Of a DNA stretch of 18,045 bases, positions 1-6,610 are shown in pieces. Made by a program: the position numbers and the translations under genes. Under the pieces are notes generated by a model. The model was not told the DNA's origin. It saw only the letters and a list, made by a program, of their open reading frames with translations, and did not search any database. The DNA comes from Bacillota bacterium. GTDB lineage: Bacteria; Bacillota_A; Clostridia; Lachnospirales; Lachnospiraceae. The DNA is taken from positions 1-18,045 of the forward strand of contig JAEZSL010000025.1 in assembly GCA_023443925.1 (NCBI GenBank), in the 5' to 3' direction. Numbering within the stretch: position 1 is the first letter of the stretch; the number at the start of each line of letters is the position of its first letter.

Positions 1-297
1 GGTATTAATTATATATAAAGGCTTTGCAGGTATTTTATTTTCTTGCATGATGTCCGTCAGCAAGCAGATAAATTGCTTCATGATGGGCGGCACATCAGCG
101 CCATAGATCGGATGTGCAAGGCCGATATATGCCGAATTTTTTAATATGCCGGTTAATACCTCTTTTGATATCTGATTAAAATTATCGATGTTAAAGGATA
201 CGGCTTGATGGGAAGATTCCTCCAAAATACTGTTAAACTGTTCGACGACCCATCATGTATTGCCTGTTCCGCTAAAATAAAAGGTTGTGAATATCAT
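1..297 (-). pseudogene. EFR1-type flavodoxin, N-terminal part, interrupted by in-frame TGA
   Basis: Read on the minus strand from the ATG at 297, the frame begins with a flavodoxin FMN-phosphate loop (FYFSGTGNT, then stop, then WVVEQF) and continues open for 84 more codons to the window edge. Later it shows the flavodoxin-like stretch YIGLAHPIYGADVPPIMKQF. The gene matches the N-terminal flavodoxin half of EFR1-family ferredoxin/flavodoxin proteins, which carry 4Fe-4S clusters further on; that part is outside the window. A GGAG at 308-305 lies 7 nt before the ATG, so this is the true start. Codon 15 is TGA (255-253), where the family usually has a basic residue. Either the gene is broken, the base call is wrong, or the stop is read through. 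I see no reason to prefer selenocysteine. Confidence 0.7.
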
Positions 298-498
298 CTA
301 ACATCTCCTTTTCAATGGGTTTTGCAGCGGTGGTACTTTTGATTTAGCACAGAAGAACCAATACCAATCGTAATAACTGACGGGGTTCATAAAAATACCC
401 ATGCTTAGATTTTTGCATAACATATGCAGGCTGTCAATGGGTAACCGGTATTTTGCAGCGTCATAATTTCTTACTTCAAGCCGGAAGGCGAAAAGCTT
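298..498 (-). pseudogene. Possible degraded gene tail upstream of the flavodoxin
   Basis: On the minus strand one frame ends in TAG at 300-298, directly abutting the flavodoxin ATG, and reads back about 65 codons with protein-like content (for example AFRLEVRNYDAAKY, then LPIDSLHMLCKNL, then MNPVSYYDWYWFF). It has no good start in that frame, because a TAA lies just upstream. A neighbouring frame ends in KETKEAFRLPA at the same place, so one frameshift near 482-488 would join the two into a longer ORF. The stop-to-start junction looks like a former operon. I do not recognise the family, and this may be chance coding. Confidence 0.3.
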
Positions 499-690
499 CT
501 TTTGTCTCCTTTATAGCACTGACTAAAGATAATAAAAGCTGGATTGAGAGGCATACTAAAGGAATACTAGCATTATACAACTATAGTGTTACTAAAATAA
601 ATTTATAGAATGCTACAGATATCTGTTGTATTGCATGATTTATGCACTCTTTAATACACATAAAATGTGCAAAAAAAGCAAAATACCGGC

Positions 691-718
691 TTGTTTTAGG
701 TATAAAATATGATATAAT
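691..718 (+). promoter_or_regulatory. Putative promoter of the mannobiose operon
   Basis: TTGTTT (691-696) and a perfect TATAAT (713-718) are separated by 16 bp, about 38 nt before the chosen start of the epimerase gene. The rest of 501-690 is AT-rich and I see no gene or clear operator in it. Confidence 0.55.
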
Positions 719-755
719 TAATTGAAAAAAATTCAGTGGAAGGATGGTATATATC

Positions 756-1928
756 GTGTTTATCAAGGAAGTTAAAGATAATCTGATTCATAATATAATA
801 CCCTTTTGGGAGAGCTTTAAAGATAAACAATACGGCGGTTATTACGGATTTTATGATTTTGACCTGAACTTGCACAAGGAAGCAACAAAGGGTGTAATCC
901 TAAACAGCAGAATTTTATGGTTCTTTACCAATGCATATACAACTTTAGGGGATGAAGAATGCTTAGACCATGCAAACCATGCATATTATTTTTTAAGAGA
1001 TATCTGTTTGGATAAGGAATATGGCGGGGTATACTGGTCCATGACTTATGACGGAAAACCGGAGGATACCACAAAGCATACTTATAATCAGGCTTTTGCA
1101 ATTTATGCATTAGCATCCTATTATGGTGCGGCAAAAGATCCGGAGGCCTTACAACTGGCGTATGATCTTTTTGAATTAGTTGAAACGAAATGCAAAGATT
1201 CCGTAGGTTACCTGGAAGCCTTTGACCGTGCTTTTGAACCTGTTGATAATGAAAAGCTGTCTGAAAACGGCCTTATGGCAAGTAAGACTATGAATACGCT
1301 GCTTCATGTGTTTGAAGCTTATACGGAACTGTATCGTGTGGACGGCCAGGAAAGAGTAGGCACCTGTCTGAAATGGATGATGGACCAGTTTGCAGAGGTC
1401 TTGTTTAATCCAGACCGCAGAATCCTGGAGGTATTCTTTGATGAGAATATGAAGACCTTATCGAATCTGAATTCCTACGGTCATGATATTGAAGCTTCCT
1501 GGCTTATTGACCGGGGCTGCGAGGTTCTGGGTGATGAAGCTTATACGGCTAAGATGCGTAAAGTGACCGACGCCTTAAGAGAGCATATTTTAGAAGAAGG
1601 TTTCGACGGCACCTCCTTAAATAATGAATGCTTTAACGGAGAGGTGGACACCACAAAAATCTGGTGGGTAGAAGCAGAAGCCGTTTTAGGCTATATTAAC
1701 GGTTACCAGAAAGATCCTGCCAAAACAGAATATCTGAATGCGGCTGCGAGAATATGGGACTTTATTAAGGAATTCATGATTGATAAACGAAGCGGTTCCG
1801 AATGGTTTTATGACCTGAATCAAAATGGAGAGCCGGTAAGCCGGAAAGAAATTGTGGGTCCCTGGAAATGTCCTTATCATAACGGCAGAATGTGCTTTGA
1901 AGTAATAAAGAGAAATGTAGACTGGTAA
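756..1928 (+). CDS. Cellobiose 2-epimerase (AGE family)
   Basis: This cytoplasmic (alpha/alpha)6-barrel enzyme of the N-acylglucosamine 2-epimerase family inverts C2 at the reducing end of beta-1,4 disaccharides, for example cellobiose to glucosylmannose or mannobiose to mannosylglucose. Family signatures visible are PFWESFKDKQYGGYYGF at the N-terminus, the histidine motif GHDIEASWLIDRG, WWVEAEAVLGY, and the C-terminal PYHNGRMCFEV containing another conserved His. Length (about 390 aa) is normal. An ATG at 744 is in frame, but the AGGA element at 741-744 overlaps it; GTG at 756 gives the usual short N-terminus (MFIKEVKDNL) and a workable ribosome-site spacing. The GH130 phosphorylase gene follows 33 bp later, which points to mannobiose as the physiological substrate. 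A plain N-acylglucosamine epimerase is less likely given the motifs and partner. Confidence 0.9.
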   Translation: MFIKEVKDNLIHNIIPFWESFKDKQYGGYYGFYDFDLNLHKEATKGVILNSRILWFFTNAYTTLGDEECLDHANHAYYFLRDICLDKEYGGVYWSMTYDGKPEDTTKHTYNQAFAIYALASYYGAAKDPEALQLAYDLFELVETKCKDSVGYLEAFDRAFEPVDNEKLSENGLMASKTMNTLLHVFEAYTELYRVDGQERVGTCLKWMMDQFAEVLFNPDRRILEVFFDENMKTLSNLNSYGHDIEASWLIDRGCEVLGDEAYTAKMRKVTDALREHILEEGFDGTSLNNECFNGEVDTTKIWWVEAEAVLGYINGYQKDPAKTEYLNAAARIWDFIKEFMIDKRSGSEWFYDLNQNGEPVSRKEIVGPWKCPYHNGRMCFEVIKRNVDW

Positions 1929-1961
1929 AAAGATTTATTTATAGAAAGGCAGGGTCTGAAA

Positions 1962-3128
1962 ATGCATCCGAATTATTACGTACAACTGGAGAAGTATAAT
2001 AAGTTAATCAGCAAAAAAAATGAAGTAAGTCCTATCTATAACGGGATTTATGATCGTTATATCAACCCGGTTTTAACCAACGAACATATACCGGTATTCT
2101 GGAAATATGATCTCAATGAAGAAACCAACCCTTATTTTATGGAACGGCTTGGGGTTAATGCCGTATTTAATTCCGGCGCCATCGAATTAAATGGCAAGTA
2201 CTACCTGGTGGCCCGGATTGAAGGAAATGACAGAAAATCCTTCTTTGGAGTGGCAGAAAGCGACAGCCCGGTAGATGGGTTTGTGTTCTGGGATTATCCT
2301 GTCTTGCTGCCGGATACCTGCAAGGAAGAGACCAATGTTTATGATATGAGGCTGACTAAACACGAAGACGGCTATATATACGGGGTATTCTGCTCCGAAA
2401 GCAAGGACCGGACCAGCAATGATTTATCCGCCGCGAAAGCGGAAGCCGGTATTGTAAGAACAAAGGATCTAAAGACCTGGGAAAGACTTAATAATTTAAA
2501 GACCTTAAATTCTCCCCAACAGAGAAATGTAGTACTGCATCCGGAATTTGTCAACGGCAAATATGCTTTTTACACCAGGCCTATGGATGATTTTATTAAT
2601 ACCGGGTCCGGCGGCGGCATCGGTTTCGGTTTATGTGAGGATATCACTAATGCGGTCATTGATGAAGAAATTATAACCAGTGAGAGAAAGTACCATACCA
2701 TTACGGAAGCCAAGAACGGAGCCGGAGCATTACCGATTAAAACGGATAAAGGCTGGCTTCACATTGCGCATGGTGTAAGAAATACGGCTGCAGGCTTACG
2801 TTATGTAATCTATGTGTTTGCAACTTCCCTTGAAGATCCTGCCAGGGTGATTGCAGAACCTTCCGGTTTCTTTATTGCGCCTTTAGGAGAAGAAAGGGTT
2901 GGGGATGTATCCAATGTAGCATTTACCAACGGTGCCATAGCAAAAGACAACGGGGAAGTTTATATTTATTATGCATCCTCGGATACCAGGCTGCATGTGG
3001 CTGCAACTACCCTTGATAAATTGATGGACTATACGTTTAATACTCCGGCTGACCCTCTGCGTTCCGTAGAATGTGTACAGCAAAGAAGCGATTTTATCGC
3101 TAAAAATTTAGAATTACTGGGTAAATAA
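1962..3128 (+). CDS. 4-O-beta-D-mannosyl-D-glucose phosphorylase (GH130)
   Basis: This GH130 enzyme phosphorolyses beta-1,4-mannosyl-glucose to alpha-mannose 1-phosphate and glucose. The 388-aa length and the motifs [11 protein letters not shown] (residues 64-74), [19 protein letters not shown] (83-101) and NVYDMRLT (125-132) are typical of the GH130 subfamily 1 mannosylglucose phosphorylases. D128 is the expected catalytic acid. It has no signal peptide, so it acts in the cytoplasm. In the described pathway of Bacteroides fragilis and Ruminococcus albus, cellobiose 2-epimerase converts mannobiose to mannosylglucose, which this enzyme cleaves. The upstream gene is exactly that epimerase, 33 bp away, so the two form an operon. 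A weak AAAGGCAGGG lies before the ATG. Mannooligosaccharide phosphorylase (GH130 subfamily 2) is the alternative but fits less well. Confidence 0.9.
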   Translation: MHPNYYVQLEKYNKLISKKNEVSPIYNGIYDRYINPVLTNEHIPVFWKYDLNEETNPYFMERLGVNAVFNSGAIELNGKYYLVARIEGNDRKSFFGVAESDSPVDGFVFWDYPVLLPDTCKEETNVYDMRLTKHEDGYIYGVFCSESKDRTSNDLSAAKAEAGIVRTKDLKTWERLNNLKTLNSPQQRNVVLHPEFVNGKYAFYTRPMDDFINTGSGGGIGFGLCEDITNAVIDEEIITSERKYHTITEAKNGAGALPIKTDKGWLHIAHGVRNTAAGLRYVIYVFATSLEDPARVIAEPSGFFIAPLGEERVGDVSNVAFTNGAIAKDNGEVYIYYASSDTRLHVAATTLDKLMDYTFNTPADPLRSVECVQQRSDFIAKNLELLGK

Positions 3129-3250
3129 TTATAGGATTTAACTTAAGAAAAACGGTGAACCATAGAATGCACCGAGGTAGTTAACGGGATTTAATAAAGG
3201 CAGAAGACCATTGTAAGTTAATAGTAACGCCAAGAGTAAAGCAGCAATAG

Positions 3251-3283
3251 AAAAGGAAGTGATTTGGGAAATCACTTCCTTTT
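3251..3283 (+). terminator. Strong hairpin downstream of the mannobiose operon
   Basis: A perfect 15-bp stem (3251-3265 with 3269-3283) closes a GGG loop. The stem starts with four A and ends with four T, so it could terminate transcription from either side between the convergent phosphorylase and rubrerythrin genes. There is no long T run beyond the stem. Confidence 0.7.
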
Positions 3284-3383
3284 CTGGTAAATAAATATAT
3301 GTAGGGATCAAAAAATATATATAATGGGGAGGATTATATATATAGGAAAATGGCAAATCAGGTATTACAGTAATCCTTCATCC

Positions 3384-3443
3384 GGTGTTTCAATACAAGG
3401 AGGAACCTGTACCGAAATACAAGAATTAAGCAGTTGAAACACC
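3384..3443. repeat. 10-bp inverted repeat, 40-bp spacer
   Basis: GGTGTTTCAA (3384-3393) is repeated as its exact reverse complement TTGAAACACC (3434-3443). It lies about 35 bp beyond the rubrerythrin stop codon. It could be a terminator stem for rubrerythrin on the minus strand, but no T run follows. Its function is unknown. Confidence 0.5.
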
Positions 3444-3477
3444 AAATGAATATAATCAGGATATAGATGAAAATTTA

Positions 3478-4020
3478 TTATGCAAAGTATCTGTCTAACA
3501 GGCCTTTAAAAGCTTTACCATGTCTGGCTTCGTCTTTGGCCATTTCATGTACGGTATCATGGATTGCATCCAGATCGGCAGCCTTAGCGCGCTTTGCAAG
3601 ATCAAACTTACCGGCGGTTGCACCGTTTTCCGCAGCAACTCTTAATTCAAGATTTTTCTTTGTGCTGTTCGTTACAACTTCACCAAGTAATTCGGCAAAT
3701 TTAGCTGCATGTTCTGCTTCTTCATAAGCGGCTTTTTCATAATATAAACCGACTTCAGGATAACCTTCTCGGTGGGCAACTCTTGCCATTGCAAGATACA
3801 TACCAACTTCACAGCATTCGCCGCTAAAATTATCTCTTAAATCTTTTATTATGTCTTCGCTGACACCCTGAGCGATACCAACAACATGTTCTGCGGCCCA
3901 GCTGAATTCACCGGATTGTTCTTCGAATTTAGCGGAGGGTGCTTTACAGATTGGACATGCCTCCGGAGCAGTATCTCCTTCATGAACATAACCACATACT
4001 TGACATACAAATTTCTTCAT
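3478..4020 (-). CDS. rbr: Reverse rubrerythrin (rubredoxin domain N-terminal)
   Basis: This cytoplasmic non-haem iron peroxidase reduces hydrogen peroxide (and in clostridia contributes to oxygen reduction) with electrons from NADH-linked redox partners. A rubredoxin-type FeS4 domain comes first, with CxxC at C6/C9 and C22/C25. The ferritin-like di-iron domain follows from about residue 40, with the ExxH pairs E101/H104 and E164/H167 visible. This domain order is the reverse of classical rubrerythrin and is typical of clostridial revRbr. The 180-aa length is normal. The start is supported by GGAG 9 nt before the ATG at 4020. The gene lies next to perR, with a similar AT-rich dyad upstream of both, so repression by PerR and induction by peroxide or air are likely, as known for Clostridium acetobutylicum. 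Confidence 0.93.
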   Translation of the reverse strand: MKKFVCQVCGYVHEGDTAPEACPICKAPSAKFEEQSGEFSWAAEHVVGIAQGVSEDIIKDLRDNFSGECCEVGMYLAMARVAHREGYPEVGLYYEKAAYEEAEHAAKFAELLGEVVTNSTKKNLELRVAAENGATAGKFDLAKRAKAADLDAIHDTVHEMAKDEARHGKAFKGLLDRYFA

Positions 4021-4052
4021 ACTTAAATTCTCCTTCTTATCTCTTCTTTATA

Positions 4053-4076
4053 TTAATAATAGTAACGATTACTGAT
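4053..4076. promoter_or_regulatory. Putative PerR operator upstream of rubrerythrin
   Basis: The AT-rich dyad TAATAGTAA-CGA-TTACTGATA lies about 35-55 bp before the rubrerythrin ATG. It shares the core AATAATAGTAA with a site upstream of perR. It only partly fits the B. subtilis PerR box (TTATAATNATTATAA), so the call rests mainly on the shared core and the gene context. Confidence 0.45.
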
Positions 4077-4141
4077 ATTATAATATAATAGGACAGGAGA
4101 TTTGTCAATAGCTTTTTTAAAGTTTTTTATTTTTTATACAA

Positions 4142-4213
4142 AAAACTGCCCGGTATTTAAAATCTACGTCCTTTACACAGAGAGAAGGCCATATCTTTTA
4201 TTAGGGCAGTTTT
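4142..4213 (-). terminator. Probable terminator downstream of perR
   Basis: Read on the minus strand, AAAACTGCCC (4213-4204) pairs perfectly with GGGCAGTTTT (4151-4142) across a 52-nt loop, and further T and A-rich sequence follows. It sits between perR and rubrerythrin and suggests that they are separate transcripts. The long loop is unusual for a simple terminator. Confidence 0.5.
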
Positions 4214-4269
4214 CATGGATTACTGTGATGTTTTAAGAGAAGTCATCCCTGGCAGGAACCAAGGGTAAC

Positions 4270-4671
4270 TTAATGTTTGGATGAGGCTTTACAGTTTGGG
4301 CATTTCCCGTAAAAATAAGTGAAATGACCTTTGACTTCCCCATCAAAGCCTACTTCGGCAATTCGGTTAATATGCTCCAGAGCCCCGGGTGCAATATCAA
4401 GATCCAGGACAGAGGAACATTCCGTACATACAAAATGATAATGAAGTTGAGTATTACAGTCGTACCGGTCACATCCGTTACCGGGTGAAAGTTTAATAAT
4501 TTCACCCTGCTCCACCAATAGGTTTAAATTTCGGTATACGGTGCCTAAACTTATATTGGGATATTTCTCTCGTATATTCATATAAACAGTATCGGCGGTT
4601 GGATGTTCTTTTGTATGAGACAGATATTCTTTAATGGATTCACGCTGACGGCTGAACTTTGTAGTTGTCAT
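4270..4671 (-). CDS. perR: Peroxide-sensing repressor PerR (Fur family)
   Basis: This is a dimeric winged-helix repressor that binds DNA with Fe2+ or Mn2+ and is inactivated when peroxide oxidises its iron-binding histidines. All five regulatory-metal ligands of B. subtilis PerR (H37, D85, H91, H93, D104) have counterparts here, offset by 14: H23 in HPTAD, D71, H77 and H79 in LHYHF, and D90. The structural zinc site is C82/C85 and C124/C127. The DNA-binding helix region (NISLGTVYRNLNLL) is intact. The conserved D71, rather than Glu, favours PerR over Fur or Zur. GGAGGTG precedes the ATG at 4671. An AT-rich dyad at 4683-4705 overlaps the promoter region, consistent with autoregulation, and the likely target rubrerythrin is next door. 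Confidence 0.9.
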   Translation of the reverse strand: MTTTKFSRQRESIKEYLSHTKEHPTADTVYMNIREKYPNISLGTVYRNLNLLVEQGEIIKLSPGNGCDRYDCNTQLHYHFVCTECSSVLDLDIAPGALEHINRIAEVGFDGEVKGHFTYFYGKCPNCKASSKH

Positions 4672-4682
4672 ATCTCACCTCC

Positions 4683-4705
4683 AATAATAGTAATCATTAT
4701 TAATT
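4683..4705. promoter_or_regulatory. Putative PerR autoregulatory operator
   Basis: AATAATAGTAATCATTATTAATT is an imperfect palindrome. Its central 7-1-7 unit TAGTAAT-C-ATTATTA matches 11 of 14 fixed positions of the PerR box TTATAAT-N-ATTATAA. It starts just upstream of the perR ribosome site. Confidence 0.55.
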
Positions 4706-4768
4706 CTATCATATTATGGATGGCAAGTCAAGGGTTATCATTTTGACGCATATTCCCAGTTGGCTGAG

Positions 4769-5440
4769 CTATAACGGCATTGATGCCACGAATTCATACA
4801 TTAAAATGAAGTGGCAGGCACTTCCGCCCAGGCAGAATAGATGGAAGATTTCATGAGAGCCAAAATTTTTATGCCTTTTATTAAATATGGGAAGTTTTAA
4901 TGCATAGATTACTCCGCCAACCGTATAAATAATGCCACCGGCTAAAAGCCAGTTAAAAGCATCTTCCGGAAGGGCATTGAGTAAAGGGGAAAAGGCCAGC
5001 ACACAGGTCCAGCCCATGGCAATATAAATTATGGAAGATACCCACTTGGGGCAGTATACCCAAAAAGCCTTTAAACCAATTCCTAAAAGAGCCATACTCC
5101 AGATTACGGATAATAAAGCAATTCCCACGGGGCCGTTTAGCACGATTAAGCATACGGGGGTATAGGTGCCGGCGATTAAGATAAAAATCATCATATGATC
5201 AAACTTTTTTAGACGGCGGTTTATCTTGTCAGATAAATCAAAGGTATGATATACTGTGCTTGCAGTATATAATAAAACCATACTTGATGCGAATATGCCC
5301 AGGGAAATAAAATGAACCGGATCGGGTGCCTTTGAAGCTTTGAAAAGTAAAGGAAGTGCAGCGAAGGCTGCCATAAGCATACCGATAAAATGTGTGATGG
5401 CGCTTCCGGGGTCTTTGGGTTTCATAACTTGTTTTGCCAT
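4769..5440 (-). CDS. trhA: TrhA / hemolysin III family (PAQR) membrane protein
   Basis: This polytopic membrane protein of the bacterial PAQR family (Hly-III, YqfA, TrhA) is linked in the literature to membrane fluidity homeostasis; a real haemolysin role is doubtful. The 223 aa contain about seven hydrophobic segments. The PAQR metal-site motifs are present: H65 in STVYHTFD, D81 in KKFDHMMIF, and H196, H200 and H210 in HEIFHLFCLGGSACHF. The N-terminal DPGSAITHFIGMLMA motif is also typical. The ATG at 5440 has AAAGGAATG upstream. It is transcribed toward perR, but over a separate intergenic region containing the perR dyad, so it is probably its own transcript. The name is a family assignment; the substrate is unknown. 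Confidence 0.88.
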   Translation of the reverse strand: MAKQVMKPKDPGSAITHFIGMLMAAFAALPLLFKASKAPDPVHFISLGIFASSMVLLYTASTVYHTFDLSDKINRRLKKFDHMMIFILIAGTYTPVCLIVLNGPVGIALLSVIWSMALLGIGLKAFWVYCPKWVSSIIYIAMGWTCVLAFSPLLNALPEDAFNWLLAGGIIYTVGGVIYALKLPIFNKRHKNFGSHEIFHLFCLGGSACHFILMYEFVASMPL

Positions 5441-5524
5441 AATATCATTCCTTTCATAAAAAAATAATTATTTATTGTGTAGTATCTGCAAAAATGAAAG
5501 TTTAATTACCAATTAGTCATGGAA

Positions 5525-5586
5525 ATTACATGAAGTAGTAATCAAAACTACATTAACTATAAAGGTATACTACATCATGTGGTAAT
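5525..5586. repeat. Long imperfect inverted repeat upstream of trhA
   Basis: The left arm ATTACATGAAGTAGTA (5525-5540) and right arm TACTACATCATGTGGTAAT (5568-5586) pair over TACTAC-TCATGT with one mismatch, plus the outer AAT. They flank a 27-bp loop in the 422-bp gap between trhA and the DUF951 gene. It may be an operator or an RNA hairpin. The rest of this gap is AT-rich with no ORF I would support. Confidence 0.5.
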
Positions 5587-5704
5587 AAAATGCAAGGGGT
5601 AATTTTATTAATTTTAAAGGAAAATATTACCAGAATAATAAATCGCAAACAAGAGAAGTATAATTGATTTACAAAAAAGAATTATAAGGTTTGTGATAGT
5701 GTTA

Positions 5705-5765
5705 TATAATCTAAATATAACTAACCAGAATAGATAAATACAGAAACTGCCTTATTGATAGGCAG
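5705..5765 (+). promoter_or_regulatory. Possible promoter and leader hairpin of the DUF951 gene
   Basis: A TATAAT (5705-5710) without a clear -35 box is followed by a small hairpin, CTGCCT (5747-5752) with AGGCAG (5760-5765), 7-nt loop, about 100 nt before the DUF951 start. Only a short TTT follows the stem, so it is more likely a leader structure than a terminator. Confidence 0.3.
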
Positions 5766-5862
5766 CTTTAGACAACAGAAAATTAATAAACAAATTCAAA
5801 ATTAGCTTAGCACACCAGTTAATAAGGCAAGAAGTTATAAAGTAGAATAAAGGAGATCGAAT

Positions 5863-6054
5863 ATGGATATACAAATCGGAGATATCTTAAAGTTAAAAAA
5901 GCAGCACCCCTGCGGCAGCAGCCAGTGGGAGGTTTTAAGGGTAGGTATGGATTTCCGTTTAAAGTGCTTAGGCTGCGGCCATCAGATTATGATTCCGAGA
6001 AAACAGGCTGAAAAGAGTATCCGCCAGATCATAAAAAAGGAGCAGCAGGAATAA
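5863..6054 (+). CDS. DUF951 family protein (YyzM-like)
   Basis: This small 63-aa cytoplasmic protein matches DUF951, which is widespread in Firmicutes and has no established function. The family signature is clear: GDILKLKKQHPCGSSQWEV (residues 6-24), then LKCLGCGHQIMIPR with the CLGCGH motif. The three cysteines (one in HPCG, two in CLGC) and a His could bind metal, but that is inference. AAAGGAGATCGAAT immediately upstream gives a strong ribosome site for the ATG at 5863. It converges on the lipoprotein gene at the end of the large minus-strand unit, with only 17 bp between stop codons. Confidence 0.88.
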   Translation: MDIQIGDILKLKKQHPCGSSQWEVLRVGMDFRLKCLGCGHQIMIPRKQAEKSIRQIIKKEQQE

Positions 6055-6078
6055 AAGGACTGACCGGGTCATTATTCC
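6048..6078. terminator. Small dyad spanning two convergent stop codons
   Basis: GGAATAA (6048-6054) pairs with TTATTCC (6072-6078), with an inner TGACC/GGTCA dyad. Both stop codons lie within the arms. It is the only candidate terminator between the DUF951 gene and the lipoprotein gene, and it lacks a T run. Confidence 0.3.
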
Positions 6079-6587
6079 GTGATAAACTCATAATTAATGG
6101 AGCTGACAGCATCTCCTTCCATTAGGAAAGTCAGCTTGGTCTTGCCTTTGGTATAGATCAGAGAACCGTTATCCTCCGTATAATCACTGCCATAGGCTTT
6201 AATTACCTTATCCCGTGAAGTGCCCAGGGTAATACCTTCCTTCGTGGAGACGCTGTCATCTGCAAAGTCAATGGCAGATACATAATCCCCATCAGAACCT
6301 GGGTAAGTAGATAAATTAAAACCGCTGTAATAATATATTTTATCCAGACCCTGGAAAGCACAGCTGGGAGCTTCAAAGTATTCCATAGGATCACCCAGGG
6401 TATCCAGGATTTTATCGGCTTTGTCATTCATATGGATGGCAAGCCCGTTATAATCAAACTGGAAACCGGCGGCAGTATCCGATGTATTCGTCTGGTTTGC
6501 GGTGTCACCCTCATTCACGTCGGTACCGCAGCTGGTTAATAGCGACAGCAGCAATATTATCAGCACTATAAATAAAAAGTTTTTCAT
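6072..6587 (-). CDS. Lipoprotein, last gene of the Dlt-like unit
   Basis: The start at the ATG 6587 follows AGAGGAGAAACGCAT, a good ribosome site; an upstream TTG at 6614 is in frame but overlaps the previous stop. Residues 1-18 form a lipoprotein signal ending in the lipobox LLTSC, so the mature protein is anchored by a diacylglyceryl cysteine on the outer face of the membrane. After a short Asn/Thr-rich linker come two similar modules: one with LAIHMNDKADKILDTLGDP and one with ITLGTSRDKVIKAYGSDY. These resemble the repeated lobes of BLIP-like or SmpA/OmlA-like small domains; the comparison is by eye. The protein probably assists the acyl transfer machinery encoded directly upstream, but no catalytic residues are evident. 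Confidence 0.8.
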   Translation of the reverse strand: MKNFLFIVLIILLLSLLTSCGTDVNEGDTANQTNTSDTAAGFQFDYNGLAIHMNDKADKILDTLGDPMEYFEAPSCAFQGLDKIYYYSGFNLSTYPGSDGDYVSAIDFADDSVSTKEGITLGTSRDKVIKAYGSDYTEDNGSLIYTKGKTKLTFLMEGDAVSSINYEFITE

Positions 6588-6610
6588 ATGCGTTTCTCCT
6601 CTCTGTGGGG

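Larger units (their letters stand above)
3129..3477. other. Intergenic stretch between convergent genes
   Basis: The 349 bp between the phosphorylase and rubrerythrin genes hold the 15-bp hairpin at 3251-3283 and a 10-bp inverted repeat at 3384/3434. There is also a minus-strand open frame ending at 3138 whose last 37 codons read as a hydrophobic helix (IAALLLALLLTYNGLL) followed by PVNYLGAFYGSPFFLS. That frame has no credible start or ribosome site and runs through the hairpin, so I do not call it a gene. Confidence 0.5.

Noticed and set aside
253..255. TGA as a selenocysteine codon
   Set aside because: The position is normally a basic residue, not a redox Cys, and I see no clear hairpin directly after the TGA.
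744..755. ATG 744 as start of the cellobiose 2-epimerase
   Set aside because: The purine-rich ribosome site overlaps this ATG; the GTG at 756 fits the family N-terminus and spacing better, though 744 is not excluded.
3324..3437. Plus-strand 37-codon frame starting at ATG 3324
   Set aside because: No ribosome site upstream, no recognisable motif, and it overlaps the inverted repeat at 3384/3434.
3467..3727. Plus-strand frame antisense to rubrerythrin
   Set aside because: Ser/Ala-rich shadow of the rubrerythrin frame.
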